From positions 1-64,000 of the forward strand of contig MNYM01000037.1 in assembly GCA_001873065.1 (NCBI GenBank): a stretch of 64,000 nucleotides of DNA, written 5' to 3'. Source of the DNA: Flavobacteriaceae bacterium CG2_30_31_66. GTDB lineage: Bacteria > Bacteroidota > Bacteroidia > Flavobacteriales > Flavobacteriaceae. A model generated the notes under the pieces. That model ran no database searches, had not been told where the DNA came from, and saw only the letters and a list, made by a program, of their open reading frames with translations. Shown here one piece after another: positions 43,296-54,400 of the stretch. Every line of letters starts with the position of its first letter. Within the stretch, counting starts at the first letter, position 1. Both the position numbers and the translations under genes were made by a program.

Positions 43296-44480
43296 ATGAA
43301 AAGTAAATTTCAACCAGATAAAAATGGCTATTTTGGACAATTTGGAGGCGCATTTATTCCAGAATTATTATATCCGAATGTAAAAGAATTAGAAGATAAT
43401 TACATTCAAATTATTGAATCTGAAGAGTTTCAAACAGAATACAAGTCTTTATTGAAGGACTTTGTTGGGCGTCCAAGTCCATTGTATTTTGCCAAACGTT
43501 TGTCGGAAAAATATGGCGCTCAAATTTATCTAAAAAGAGAAGATTTGAATCATACTGGAGCTCACAAAATCAACAATACTGTTGGTCAAATTTTAATCGC
43601 TCAAAAACTAGGAAAAACGAAGATTATTGCTGAAACTGGTGCGGGTCAACATGGAGTTGCTACTGCCACAGTTTGTGCTTTGATGGGATTAGAATGTACC
43701 GTTTTTATGGGCGAAAAAGACATTGTTCGTCAAGCTCCAAACGTGGCAAGAATGAAAATGTTGGGCGCAAAAGTAGTGCCTGCAACTAGTGGTTCAAAAA
43801 CACTGAAAGACGCTACCAATGAAGCCATTAGATATTGGATTCAACACCCAGAAACGTTTTATTTGATTGGCTCTGTTGTAGGTCCTCATCCTCATCCTGA
43901 TATGGTTGCTCGTTTGCAAGCTGTGATTTCTGAAGAAATGAAATGGCAATTAAAAGAGAAAACTGGTAATGAAAATCCGGATACCATTATTGCTTGTGTT
44001 GGAGGAGGAAGCAATGCTGCTGGTGCTTTTTATCATTATATGGATGATGAAGAGGTTGAGTTAATTGCTGTTGAAGCTGCTGGTTTAGGCGTGAATTCAG
44101 GAGAAAGTGCGGCAACTTCACAATTGGGACAGGTGGGCATTATTCACGGAAGTAAAACCATTTTGATGCAAGATGAATATGGGCAAATTGTAGAACCCTA
44201 TTCAATTTCTGCTGGATTGGATTATCCTGGAGTAGGGCCTTTACATGCCTTTTTGTTTGAAAGTGGCAGAGCAAAATATATGAATGCCACTGACCAAGAA
44301 GCTCTGGATGCAGCTTTCGAATTGACTAAAATTGAAGGAATAATTCCTGCGCTAGAAACAGCACATGCATTAGCAGTTTTGCCAAAAATGACGCTCAAAA
44401 AAGACCAAGTGATTGTGATTAATTTATCTGGAAGAGGAGACAAAGATTTGGAAATTTTTGTAAAACATTTAGAACAATAA
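43296..44480 (+). CDS. trpB: Tryptophan synthase beta chain
   Basis: A 394-residue PLP enzyme joining indole and serine. The PLP lysine is Lys91 in 'GAHKINNT', the phosphate-binding loop is 'GGGSNAAG', and Glu in '[13 protein letters not shown]' is the catalytic acid. The N-terminus '[17 protein letters not shown]' is typical of the major TrpB1 type, which pairs with TrpA. The trpA start follows 3 bases after the stop. Confidence 0.96.
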   Translation: MKSKFQPDKNGYFGQFGGAFIPELLYPNVKELEDNYIQIIESEEFQTEYKSLLKDFVGRPSPLYFAKRLSEKYGAQIYLKREDLNHTGAHKINNTVGQILIAQKLGKTKIIAETGAGQHGVATATVCALMGLECTVFMGEKDIVRQAPNVARMKMLGAKVVPATSGSKTLKDATNEAIRYWIQHPETFYLIGSVVGPHPHPDMVARLQAVISEEMKWQLKEKTGNENPDTIIACVGGGSNAAGAFYHYMDDEEVELIAVEAAGLGVNSGESAATSQLGQVGIIHGSKTILMQDEYGQIVEPYSISAGLDYPGVGPLHAFLFESGRAKYMNATDQEALDAAFELTKIEGIIPALETAHALAVLPKMTLKKDQVIVINLSGRGDKDLEIFVKHLEQ

Positions 44481-44483
44481 ACT

Positions 44484-45251
44484 ATGAATTCAATAAAAAA
44501 TATTTTTCAGACAAAAAATAGTCAAGTTTTATCTATTTATTTTACTGCGGGTTTTCCAAATTTAGAAGATACAAAAAGTGTTATTCAGGAATTAGAAAAA
44601 GCTGGCGTTGACTTTATTGAAGTTGGTTTGCCATACTCTGATCCATTAGCAGATGGTCCAACTATTCAAAATAGCAGTCAAAAAGCATTGCAAAACGGTA
44701 TCAATTTAGATATCGTTTTTGAGCAATTAATGACCATCAAAAACACCAATAAAACTCCTTTGGTTTTGATGGGTTATTTAAATCAAATGTTGAAATATGG
44801 TGAAGATAAATTTTGTCAAAAAGTAGTTGATTGTGGCATTGATACGCTTATTTTACCAGATTTACCAATGGTTGAATATGAGAATCATTACAAACAATTG
44901 TTCGAAAAATATGGTATTAAAAATGTGTTTTTAATTACGCCTCAAACTACTGATGATCGCATCAAAAAGATAGATGATTTCTCAGAAAGTTTTATTTATA
45001 TGGTTGCCTCAAGTTCAATTACAGGAGCAAAAGGTGAAATTTCTCAACAACAAATTGATTATTTTCAACGCATCAAATCCATGAATTTAAAAAGTAAATT
45101 GGTAATTGGTTTTGGAATTTCGGATTCTTCTACCTTTTCAAAAGCATGCGAATATGCAAATGGTGCAATTATTGGTTCTGCTTTTATCAATTTTATTGAA
45201 GAAAATGGCGTTGATAAAATTGGGCAATTTATAAATAAAATCAGAAAATGA
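44484..45251 (+). CDS. trpA: Tryptophan synthase alpha chain
   Basis: A 255-residue TIM barrel that releases indole from indole-3-glycerol phosphate and passes it through a tunnel to TrpB. The catalytic Glu and Asp lie in 'FIEVGLPYSDPLADGPTIQ' and the phosphate site in 'SSITGAKG' and 'GFGISDSS'. It is the last gene of the operon. After it come about 180 bases without a gene, then the terminator at 45433-45465. Confidence 0.95.
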   Translation: MNSIKNIFQTKNSQVLSIYFTAGFPNLEDTKSVIQELEKAGVDFIEVGLPYSDPLADGPTIQNSSQKALQNGINLDIVFEQLMTIKNTNKTPLVLMGYLNQMLKYGEDKFCQKVVDCGIDTLILPDLPMVEYENHYKQLFEKYGIKNVFLITPQTTDDRIKKIDDFSESFIYMVASSSITGAKGEISQQQIDYFQRIKSMNLKSKLVIGFGISDSSTFSKACEYANGAIIGSAFINFIEENGVDKIGQFINKIRK

Positions 45252-45432
45252 GGACGTTTCAAAATCTTTAGATTTTTTTTATATTTTAAAAGTATTTTTT
45301 CAGCTATTAAATCAAAAAAGTAATTAAAGAAATAATTGATATCTTGAAATAGTTCTACTTAGTAACAAGAAATGAGGAAAACTATATTTAAAAAGCAGTG
45401 AATTTGTTATTAGAGGAAGTAAAATAATCAAG

Positions 45433-45465
45433 AAAAAGCGAAATCAAATTTGATTTCGCTTTTTT
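45433..45465. terminator. Strong bidirectional terminator between trpA and the plug-domain gene
   Basis: AAAAAGCGAAATCAAA (45433-45448) and TTTGATTTCGCTTTTT (from 45449) form a perfect palindrome of 16 bp per arm with T-rich continuation. It serves the gene at 45470 (minus) and possibly the trp operon. Confidence 0.85.
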
Positions 45466-45469
45466 GTTT

Positions 45470-46126
45470 TTAGTAAGTTTGAATTAGTATTACTCCGTTT
45501 GAACCTCTAACTCCATATTTTGCAGTTTCAGGTCCTTTCAAAACTGTTACGCTTTTAATATCAGAAGGAGCAATATCATCAACACTTGATATAGGTATTC
45601 CGTTAAGAATAAATAAGGGCTCAGTAGAGGCGTTAAAACTAGTTGTGCCTCTGATTAATATTTTATTATCCGAAGAAACTACAACTCCGGCAACGCGTCC
45701 TCTTAAATATTCATAGATGTTCGTAAATTGAAATTTTGTATTGCTAACCACCTTATTTTCGGTTGTTATAATTTGTTCAGTCACGCCAATGTTTGTTTTT
45801 AGCGCTTTCTGATTATATTTTATAATCACATTTTGGGTGTTTTCATAGGAAAAAAAATCTTGAATACCATAAATAGGCGAAAACACAGAAATTTTTTGTG
45901 GTGTTTTTTTAATTTTTATAGCTACAAAACCATTTTTATCAGTAATCTGTTTTTGTTTCAGGTTGTCTAAAAAAATTATGGCTCCTGGTATTGGTTTATT
46001 GAGAGAGTCTTTTACGAAAATTCTAAGAGGTGCTTTAAAATTAAATTTATTTTTTTCCTGAGAATTTAGGTCTATTGTTAATTGGAGTATCAGAGTAAGA
46101 ATTATCGGAAATAAATATTTTTTCAT
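45470..46126 (-). CDS. Secreted carboxypeptidase-regulatory-like plus TonB plug-domain protein
   Basis: A 218-residue protein with a signal peptide (MKKYLFPIILTLILQLT) and two domains seen at the N-terminus of SusC-type receptors: a carboxypeptidase-like regulatory repeat (about 40-95, 'IPGAIIFLDNLKQKQITDKN') and a plug ('YLRGRVAGVVVSSDNKILIR', 'PLFILNGIPIS', 'GPETAKYGVRGSNGVILI'). It stops right after the plug, so there is no beta barrel. I chose the ATG at 46126 for the signal peptide. It may be a truncated receptor or an independent plug protein, since the end is clean with a terminator behind it. Confidence 0.75.
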   Translation of the reverse strand: MKKYLFPIILTLILQLTIDLNSQEKNKFNFKAPLRIFVKDSLNKPIPGAIIFLDNLKQKQITDKNGFVAIKIKKTPQKISVFSPIYGIQDFFSYENTQNVIIKYNQKALKTNIGVTEQIITTENKVVSNTKFQFTNIYEYLRGRVAGVVVSSDNKILIRGTTSFNASTEPLFILNGIPISSVDDIAPSDIKSVTVLKGPETAKYGVRGSNGVILIQTY

Positions 46127-46165
46127 GATAGGTTGTATTTTATGTAAAAATAACAATTTAAGTTA

Positions 46166-47779
46166 TCAATAAACTTTCTCTCCGTTTACGAATGTTGATT
46201 TTAACTTAGTTTTAGGGATTTCTTTTCCTTCAACCTTCATAATATCTTGATTTAAAATCACGAAATCTGCCAGTTTTCCGACTTCAATACTGCCTTTTTC
46301 ATTTTCTTCAAAGTTTGAATGAGCTGCCCAAATGGTCATTCCCTTCAAAGTTTCTTCTCTCGTCAAAGCATTTTCCATTTGAAATCCATTTTCAGGAAAA
46401 TTTGCCAAATCTTTCCTGATGGTTGCTGCATAAAATGTTAAAAACGGATTTACTTGTTCAACAGGAAAGTCTGTCCCTAATGCGATTTTGCCGTGATTTT
46501 TCAGCAAATCTTTGAAAGCATAAGCACTTTTCATGCGTTCTTTTCCAATTCTATTTTCAGCCCAATACATGTCAGAAGTTGCATGAGTTGGCTGAACTGA
46601 AGGCAAAATATTGTCAAAATTTTTAAAATCTTCAGGCGAAATAATTTGCGCATGCTCAATTCGCCAACGTCTATTTTTTTTGTTTTTTAGCACATCAGTA
46701 TAAATTCTCACCAACCAAGTATTTGCAGAATCTCCAATTGCATGTGTGTTCATTTGAAATTCAGAGGCAGCAATTTGTCTCGCAATTGCACGATATTTTT
46801 CAGGAGTATAAATTAATGCACCAAAATGATTTTCTCTGTCAACATACGATTTACGCATTGCAGCACCTCTTGAACCTAAAGCGCCATCACCATAAACCTT
46901 GAAAGAACGAACATTTAATTTATCAGTTTTGATGATTCCTTTTTTGATATAATAATCAATTTGTGCTTGATTATCTCCTGAAATCATGGCATAAATACGC
47001 ATTTTTAAATCATTTGTTTGATGCAAACTATCTATCAATTCAATCGTTTTTTGGTCAATTCCTGCATCATCAACAGTGGTTAATCCATAGGAGAAACAAA
47101 TTTTTTGTGCCTCCAACAAACCCTGAATTGCTTGTTTTTTAGAAGGTTCAGGAATTTTGATAAAATCCATTGCAGCATCAATCAAAACACCTGTCATTTT
47201 TCCATTTTTTAAAATGATTTCTCCACCAGAAACTTTAGTGTTTTCATTGATTCCTGCCAAATCAATGGCTGCTTGATTTACCAAAAGTGCATGACCATCA
47301 ACTCTTCCAATTGCTACAGGAATTGTTGGAAATAAGGCATCTAATTTTTCTTTCGTTGGAAATTCTTTGATTTCCCAATCATTTTGATCCCAACCACGTC
47401 CTGAAATAAAAGTAACGTTTTTTTCTTTTTGAAATGCCACTAATTTTTCCAAGACTTCTTCATAGCTTTTGGTTTCTTCTAAACTCACTTTTTGTTGGTC
47501 TAAACCCATTCTGTAAAAATGACAATGTGCGTCAATCAAACCAGGAACTATGGTTTGGTTTTTAGCATCAAGTAAATTTTCAGTTTGGTATTTTTCTTGA
47601 ATTTCAGTACTAGAACCAACAGCTATAAATTTTCCATCTTTTATGGCAAATGCTTCTACAATTTCAAATGAATTATTAACAGTATATGTAGTTGAATTAA
47701 TGACAATTAAATCTACTTTTTCTTTTTGACAAGCAATAAATAGAAAATAAAAAACAATAATTAGACTGAATTTTTTCAT
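46166..47779 (-). CDS. Amidohydrolase-family lipoprotein (YtcJ-like)
   Basis: A 537-residue metal-dependent hydrolase anchored as a lipoprotein ('SLIIVFYFLFIACQKEK'). The metal-binding motif 'GLIDAHCHFYRMGL' and later 'YGDGALGSRGAA', 'NTHAIGDSAN', 'RRWRIEHAQII' and 'ALGTDFPVE' match the amidohydrolase-3 (YtcJ/COG1574) group. The substrate is unknown; amide or formyl compounds are typical. It lies in a tight minus-strand operon: 7 bases after the DoxX-like gene, which follows the M28 peptidase gene by 3 bases. Confidence 0.85.
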   Translation of the reverse strand: MKKFSLIIVFYFLFIACQKEKVDLIVINSTTYTVNNSFEIVEAFAIKDGKFIAVGSSTEIQEKYQTENLLDAKNQTIVPGLIDAHCHFYRMGLDQQKVSLEETKSYEEVLEKLVAFQKEKNVTFISGRGWDQNDWEIKEFPTKEKLDALFPTIPVAIGRVDGHALLVNQAAIDLAGINENTKVSGGEIILKNGKMTGVLIDAAMDFIKIPEPSKKQAIQGLLEAQKICFSYGLTTVDDAGIDQKTIELIDSLHQTNDLKMRIYAMISGDNQAQIDYYIKKGIIKTDKLNVRSFKVYGDGALGSRGAAMRKSYVDRENHFGALIYTPEKYRAIARQIAASEFQMNTHAIGDSANTWLVRIYTDVLKNKKNRRWRIEHAQIISPEDFKNFDNILPSVQPTHATSDMYWAENRIGKERMKSAYAFKDLLKNHGKIALGTDFPVEQVNPFLTFYAATIRKDLANFPENGFQMENALTREETLKGMTIWAAHSNFEENEKGSIEVGKLADFVILNQDIMKVEGKEIPKTKLKSTFVNGEKVY

Positions 47780-47786
47780 GATAAAT

Positions 47787-48149
47787 TTATGAGTTTAAAT
47801 ACACTAAATAAATTCCATAAAACAATAAAAATTGTAATGGAATTCGAATAATAGCAATTTTTTTAGATCCAATTGCTGGTCTTTTTTTAGTTACATCCCA
47901 AATATGAATGGGTAAGAAAATTACCAATAAAATGATGATTCCTAGAGATGCAAGTTTTACAGTTTCTGAAAAAAATAATCCAAAACCAACACTGAATTCT
48001 AAAATTCCAACCACATAATTCACCAATTTTTTAGGTAAAAAATCAGGAATGAAATGTTTGAAAAAATCAGGTTTTATGATGTGCATAATTCCCGCAAAAC
48101 AGAAAAATCCACCATAAATTATTTTTAAAATGAACACTATAGTTTCCAT
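47787..48149 (-). CDS. DoxX-like small membrane protein
   Basis: A 120-residue protein with four predicted TM helices ('IVFILKIIYGGFFCFAGIMH', 'VVGILEFSVGFGLFF', 'LASLGIIILLVIFLP', 'LQFLLFYGIYLVYL'). The spacing and the 'AGIMHIIKPDFF' motif after the first helix fit the DoxX/DUF4345-like group. Members are integral membrane proteins with uncertain redox-related roles. Located between the M28 peptidase and amidohydrolase genes with gaps of only 3 and 7 bases. Confidence 0.75.
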   Translation of the reverse strand: METIVFILKIIYGGFFCFAGIMHIIKPDFFKHFIPDFLPKKLVNYVVGILEFSVGFGLFFSETVKLASLGIIILLVIFLPIHIWDVTKKRPAIGSKKIAIIRIPLQFLLFYGIYLVYLNS

Positions 48150-48152
48150 AAT

Positions 48153-49586
48153 TTATGGTTTCACAGGTGTGTCATTGTATAAATATTTGTCCATCAAATA
48201 AATAATTCCAGCCATTGAAGCACTTCCCAATTCTAATTCGCGTTTATTAACTTTGTCAAATGTGTCTCTGCTTGTGTGATGATAATCAAAATATCTTTGA
48301 GAATCAGGCTTGTAACCCACTAAAGTTACGTTTTCACCTTTTAGAGGACTAATATCTGCACCTGAACCACCTTTTTCTAATTCATGCAAACCATAAGGTG
48401 ATAATAGTTTTTTCCAACTTTGCAAAAGTGTTGTATTTGCTTGATTTGCATCAATTGAAAATCCTCTTGGTGTGTGACCTCCAGAGTCAGATTCTAAACC
48501 TCCAATGTGGGTTTCTTTATTCAATTTCGCCAATGCTGCATATTTTTTTGCGCCTTTTGTACCATTTTCTTCATTCATAAAAAAGACAACTCTGATTGTG
48601 TTTTTTGGTTTGATATTATTTTTTTTGAATAGATAAGCAACTTCCAGAGAATGCACAATTCCTGTTCCGTCATCATGAGCGCCTTCACCCAAATCCCAAG
48701 AATCCAAATGTCCACCAACCACAAAAATATTTTCAGGAGTTTTGCTTCCTTTAATTTCTCCAATAACATTGAATGAAAGTGCATCTGGTAAATTTTCACA
48801 ACTTTGCTTAAAATAGAATTTTAAGGTTGGATTTTCTTTCAAATCAGCGCTTAAAATTTCGGCAGCTTTGCTACTTATTGCTGCTGCAGGAATGTATTTT
48901 TCTTCAGATAAATCATCATAAAGCATGGTTCCTGTGTGTGGAAAATCGTCAATTGAATTGGTCATTGAACGCACAATTACGCCTTTTGCACGAAACACTC
49001 CACAAACTGCTGCGCCTTGAACACGTTGATCTACACAACCTCCATAAGCTTTAAAAGTGTGAATCAAAGTGTTGTCAAAAGGTCTGTTGAAAAAAACAAT
49101 TTTGCCTTCCATTTTTGAACCTAAAGCTTTGGCTTCCTCCAAACTTTTTACTTCTATAACTTCGGCTAAAATTCCTTCTGAAGGTGTTGCTATAGAGAAT
49201 CCTAAAGCGCAAATTGGTACATTTTTTTGAGTTCCATTGGTCGTATAAGTTGCAATTTCTTTTTCTCCACGAACCCAATGTGGCACCATTACAGGTTGCA
49301 GCCAGACTGAATCTAAACCTACTTCTTTCATTAATTTTTCTCCCCATTCAACGGCTTTTTGGGCTTGAGGCGAGCCAGACAATCTACCGCCTATATTTTG
49401 AGTCAAATCGCGCAACCATTCATAGGATTTTCCCTCTGTTAAAGCGCTGTTAAATAGTTTTTTAATGTTTGTAGAGTCTTGAATTTCTTCCTCAGTTAAT
49501 TCATCAGAAATGATTGCTTTTTCTTGTTTTTGTGCACAAGAAAAAACTATAAATATTGTTAAAATTAAAAGTGATAATTTTTTCAT
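48153..49586 (-). CDS. M28 family zinc aminopeptidase/carboxypeptidase Q-like lipoprotein
   Basis: A 477-residue protein with a lipobox ('LTIFIVFSCAQKQEKA'). The M28 catalytic region is complete: 'VVGGHLDSWDLGEGAHDDGTG' split across the His-Asp and Asp metal ligands, 'FFMNEENGTKGAKKYA' (catalytic Glu-Glu), 'LESDSGGHTPRGF' and 'YHHTSRDTFDKV'. A PA-like insertion precedes it (about 140-255). It resembles plasma carboxypeptidase Q. First gene of the operon with the DoxX-like and amidohydrolase genes, which suggests uptake and breakdown of peptide-like compounds. Confidence 0.88.
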   Translation of the reverse strand: MKKLSLLILTIFIVFSCAQKQEKAIISDELTEEEIQDSTNIKKLFNSALTEGKSYEWLRDLTQNIGGRLSGSPQAQKAVEWGEKLMKEVGLDSVWLQPVMVPHWVRGEKEIATYTTNGTQKNVPICALGFSIATPSEGILAEVIEVKSLEEAKALGSKMEGKIVFFNRPFDNTLIHTFKAYGGCVDQRVQGAAVCGVFRAKGVIVRSMTNSIDDFPHTGTMLYDDLSEEKYIPAAAISSKAAEILSADLKENPTLKFYFKQSCENLPDALSFNVIGEIKGSKTPENIFVVGGHLDSWDLGEGAHDDGTGIVHSLEVAYLFKKNNIKPKNTIRVVFFMNEENGTKGAKKYAALAKLNKETHIGGLESDSGGHTPRGFSIDANQANTTLLQSWKKLLSPYGLHELEKGGSGADISPLKGENVTLVGYKPDSQRYFDYHHTSRDTFDKVNKRELELGSASMAGIIYLMDKYLYNDTPVKP

Positions 49587-49650
49587 TTTATAATTACTAG
49601 TTTAATTTTATAAATCTACAAAAATAATACAAAGTGAAATGTCTTTAATT

Positions 49651-51408
49651 TTAAAAATCGAATTTATAAGTAATACCTCCTAAAATTTGGAAACCTTGTA
49701 CCTCAAAATTTGCAAATCGTTGGTAATTATTGTTCAACAGATTATTTATTTTTAAAAATGCCGAAAATTTGTCATTAAAAAGATAACCACCATTTAAGTT
49801 GAAGTCAAAAAAGGAAGGAATTGCCTGTAAAGTTTTCGAGTTTGAAGGGAAATTTTCGTTATACAAAACATCTTTTCGATCACCAACAAACAAGATTGTT
49901 GAAGTTGCATACCATTTTTCATTTTTATATTTTGCGATTAAATTTCCCAGAAATGTTGGTAAATTCCATGCCTCAACTTCAGAAGTGGTGTTGAAACTAT
50001 CAAACTGAAAATTGGTTTCAAGAGTGATTCTTTTTGAAAATTCGTAACTTATTTCTGTGAAAACTGATGTAGTTTTTACGTCATCATATACAATTCCGAA
50101 AGAATTTCCATATTCATAACCTCGAAAATTTATGCCATTTGCTGAGGTGGAGATTCCGTCAGATTTTGAATTGTTTTTGAGAAATAAAGGTTTGTCTTGT
50201 TCATTTTTAAAACTTGCAGAAACATTAAAACTAACAATGTTGTTCAAAACCCCATTAAAACCAAAAAAAGTATTCATTTTTTCAGCAGTTTGAGTGATGA
50301 ATATAGTTGGGGAAACAAATGGATTGACTTCAGAAAAATTCTTGTAAGTATTTGTTTTTAAATCTCCTGAAATTCCCCCATAAACCTGTAAACTTTCTTT
50401 AAATATTTCCTTTTGAATTTTAACATCAGGATATACCAAAAAATTATTCAACTTATTTTGTCCATCAAATGAGGCAAACAATTTTGCACCTAATTTTACT
50501 GAAAATCCGTTAAAAACGTTGTTGTATTCAGGATTTATTTTTGTGGTAAAAATACTGTAATTCAACTTATTGGTGTTAGAGTAATTGTTTTCAAACTCGC
50601 CTTTCAAATATTCAAGGTTGGTATTTATTTTTAAGTTTTTTCTGATAAAACTTAAAGGTATATCCAAATCGGTATCCAAACTTATCAAGAATTCTGAGCT
50701 GTTAAAAGCATCAGTAAAATAAGAGAACGAAAAGCAACTTTTGTCAATATAAGAATCTAAAAAATCAATCTTGCCAACAGCATTAAAATAATTGTAAGTT
50801 TGGTTTTCGTCAATAGCATTTATGGTATTTGTAGGCAAAGAATTTGGCGTAATTCCATACCAATTATACTCATTTCTTTGGGAATTTAAAGTTACTTTCC
50901 AATCAAAATACCTTTCATTTTGTTTGTAAAAAATGCTTGCTCCAAGATTCGAATAATTACTATTTAAGACTGTATTTTCAACATTGTCAAAAGACGCGTT
51001 GTATTTTACTGAAAGTCTAAATTCACTCTGAAAACGAGTATGTTTATGTAAAAAAGTTTCAAAATAAGGTGACAAGTAATTTCCAAAACCTGCCGCTATA
51101 AAATTATCGTAAATTCGTTCTTTAATACCAACATCAATTCCTTTTACAACCCCACTTTTTGGCACAAAAGTAGAAGCAACAGGTACCGAAAAAATAGTGT
51201 ATTTTAAAGGTTGCTTTTTAGTTTTTTCCAACAGTTTTACACTTGGATTTTTCTTTAATTTATTTGCATCTGCAATTTTTGGATTGTACGCTGTCACTAC
51301 TTCAACTACTTCAGTTTTTACAGTATCTTTTACTTTTTCGTTGTTTTTCTTTTGTGAAAAAACGTTGAAACCGCATAAAATTAGTACAATTAGAAAACCT
51401 TTTTTCAT
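49651..51408 (-). CDS. Outer-membrane beta-barrel protein, TonB-receptor-like without plug
   Basis: A 585-residue protein with a signal peptide (MKKGFLIVLILCGFNVFSQ). After a charged region ('VVTAYNPKIADANKLKKNPS') the sequence consists of amphipathic beta strands with alternating aromatic residues and ends 'FQILGGITYKFDF', the C-terminal strand signature recognised by the BAM machinery. No plug domain is visible. Flavobacterial genomes have such proteins next to a large TPR protein. Here the start overlaps the stop of the TPR gene as TAATG, so the two are translationally coupled. Confidence 0.78.
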   Translation of the reverse strand: MKKGFLIVLILCGFNVFSQKKNNEKVKDTVKTEVVEVVTAYNPKIADANKLKKNPSVKLLEKTKKQPLKYTIFSVPVASTFVPKSGVVKGIDVGIKERIYDNFIAAGFGNYLSPYFETFLHKHTRFQSEFRLSVKYNASFDNVENTVLNSNYSNLGASIFYKQNERYFDWKVTLNSQRNEYNWYGITPNSLPTNTINAIDENQTYNYFNAVGKIDFLDSYIDKSCFSFSYFTDAFNSSEFLISLDTDLDIPLSFIRKNLKINTNLEYLKGEFENNYSNTNKLNYSIFTTKINPEYNNVFNGFSVKLGAKLFASFDGQNKLNNFLVYPDVKIQKEIFKESLQVYGGISGDLKTNTYKNFSEVNPFVSPTIFITQTAEKMNTFFGFNGVLNNIVSFNVSASFKNEQDKPLFLKNNSKSDGISTSANGINFRGYEYGNSFGIVYDDVKTTSVFTEISYEFSKRITLETNFQFDSFNTTSEVEAWNLPTFLGNLIAKYKNEKWYATSTILFVGDRKDVLYNENFPSNSKTLQAIPSFFDFNLNGGYLFNDKFSAFLKINNLLNNNYQRFANFEVQGFQILGGITYKFDF

Positions 51409-54400
51409 TAATTTTTTATTTGAGGATTGATTGAATTATTTGTTTTGGCCTCAATTTCTTTGATTTTGGTCAATTCAATTTGTGCTTCTTTGACAACATC
51501 TTCATATTGTTTGAAGTTTTTGATCACATTTTCAAGAATAAAAGTTGCCTGATAAGCATCTTTCAAACCATAATAATTTTTACCCATTATTACATAACTT
51601 TTCACACCCCAGTATTTATAGGAAGCATATTCTGCAATCAATTTTTTCACGACTTCGTTTGATTTTTGATACGCTGCTTCTTGATTTTTAAAAAAAGCAT
51701 CAAAGTATAATATTTCCGCTTTTAATTCTCCAACTGCCTTTTTTTCAATAGTTTGATAATATTCTTTGGAGGTTTCAAAATCGTTGAGTTTAAATGAAGA
51801 TCTTGCAATAATAGTCTTTGCATCCATTTCTAAAGTTGCATCAATTCCCGTTTTTGACAACACTTTTTTGGCAAAAGCCAACGCTTTTTCGTGAGCATTT
51901 TTGGTGTCATATGCTTTCATTAAATTGCTTTGTGCAAAAACACTATTTTCAACTTCATAAGCCTCTTGTTCTAAACGTTCTAAAAGCGGAATTGCGGCAT
52001 CATAATTTTCTTTTGATAACTGAATTTCGGCTAATTTCGCCAATGAATCTTCACTGTAATTGGATTGTCCAGCTTTTAAAATTTTCTCAAAATATGGAAT
52101 TGCATTGTCAAATTCTTTTTCTTTAAAATAGGTTGTCGCCAAATAATAAGTTGCTTTTAATACATTTACTCCTTCAGGAAAATTTTTCAAGTATTTTGTA
52201 AGACTCAAAATGGTATTTTGATTATTATTGTCTTCAAAATATTTTCGTTCAACAATCGTAAAAGACGATTTTTCAAGTTCTGTTTCACTCACATTTACGA
52301 ATGGCAATGTTTTTGTCCAAGCAACAAATTCATTCAATTTGTCCTCGTCAATATAAATATTTTTTGCATTGTTTAAAGCCTCTAAGGCATCAGGAGAATT
52401 TGGAAATTTACTCGCAGTTTGTTTGAATTTTTCAAGTGCTTTTGCATTTTCATTTCCATTATAATACAACAAACCTTGTCTTACCAAAGCTCTTGGAATA
52501 AAAACACTTTTTGGATAATTTTTTTGCAATCGATCATAGGCTTCATGTGCTTCTTTCGAATTTTTTAGTGTTGTAAACGTATTTGCCAATTGAAATAAAG
52601 CGTCATCTTTCAAAATTGAAATTTCGTAGTTGTTCACTACTTTTTTCAATGCGTCAATTTTTTGAACATTTTCACCTCTATAACCATGACTCATTCCTAT
52701 TTGATATTGTGCATAATCTGCTCCATTACCCAGTTCATTTACCACAAGTTGATATGATTTTATGGCATCACTAAAATTACTGATTGCAAAATAACTGTCT
52801 GCTAATCTTAGAGTTGCGTCTAGTTTTAACTCGTTTTCTAAATCCTTTTTTTGAAGCACAATTTTAAAAGAACGAATGGCTTCTGCATATTTATTTAGCT
52901 TAAAATAACAATACCCTAAGTTATAATCAATCAATTGAAGTTCTTCAGTTTTGCTCGATTTTTCAAGGGTTGTTGTGGAAATAAACTTGGTCAAAGCTTC
53001 TTCATAATCTCCTAATCTATAAAGCGTTTCTGCTTCCCAATAATATCCTTTTTGATAAATTTCAGCTACCAAAGATTTTTTACTGACGGTAAAATAGGTC
53101 AACGCTTCCGTAAATCTTTGGTCATTAAAAAGCTGAATTCCTCTGTATAATGAAACCTCTAAAGTGAGTGCTGTATTGTCTTCGGATTTTTTCTTTTTCA
53201 GATAATTTAGAGCGCCTTCATAATCTTGTTGGTGAATAAATGAATACACAACTAATTGATTTATTTCTTTATATGAAGTAGAAGTTGGGTAATTTTTCAA
53301 GTAGTTTTGAAGCACATCAGCCACATTTTCAAACGGATTTCCTTCTTCATAACTTAATTTTGCATAATTTAAAGCGGCATCTTCTCTAATTTTTGCCCTA
53401 AAATTCATTTCACTTGCAGTTTTAAAAGCGTTTAATGCTTCATTTTTTTTGCTTATGTTTAAATAACATTCAGCCAAATGATAGTAGGCATTTTGTGAAA
53501 CGGCATTTTTTTGATCAATAATTTTGTTGAAATAAGCAATGGCATTTTCAAAATCATTTTGCTTGAAAAAAGCGTAACCCAACCGATAATAATCTGTGTT
53601 ATTCCATTTGCCGTTTTTCCCTTTATATGCTTTCAAAAAAGGAATTGCTGCTGCATAATTTTCAAGATTGAAATAACTTTCACCTACAATTTTTGAAATT
53701 TCTGAACTATCTTTTCTTCTTTTATCTTTCAATAATTCTTCACCAACTTTGATACACCTTTCAAATTTTCCTGATTTAAAACTGATATCCAACAAATAAT
53801 AGGATATTTCAGCTTTGTAAGAATTATTGTCTGCAATTTCTTTCAAAGTGGATTCTGCGATGCCATAATCTTCTAATTTATAAGCGATAAAACCATAATA
53901 ATATCTGGCATCATTTCCATATTTTGCATCATTAATTAGAGGTAAAAAACGATCTTTAGCCAATGATAAATTGTTAGAAACCAGCAAACTATAGCCAGTT
54001 TTAAAATTTAGTTCTTTGCGATTTTCTTCGGAAAGCACTTCTTTATTTACTTTTTCATACCACTTTAAAGCATACGCTGGTTTTTGGTTGGCGAAATAAT
54101 AATTAGCAACGTTAAAAAATGCTTGATTTTTTTTGGAGCTATTTGGATATTTCTCAACAAAATCTAATATTTTTTGGTCTGCATCTGTTTGTTGCAATTT
54201 GAGAGCGCACATCGCTTCAAAATATGTAGCTTCAGCTTTTAAATTAGAGCTCTTTCCACTGTTTTTAGTTACCTTTTCGAACGATTTTTGTGCAGCTGCA
54301 TACGCTTTATTATTATACAATTGAAGTGCATTGTTGAAATCTGTTAAAACACTAGTATCAATAATTGATTGCTGTGAAAATTGCAACACCGTTACTAAAA

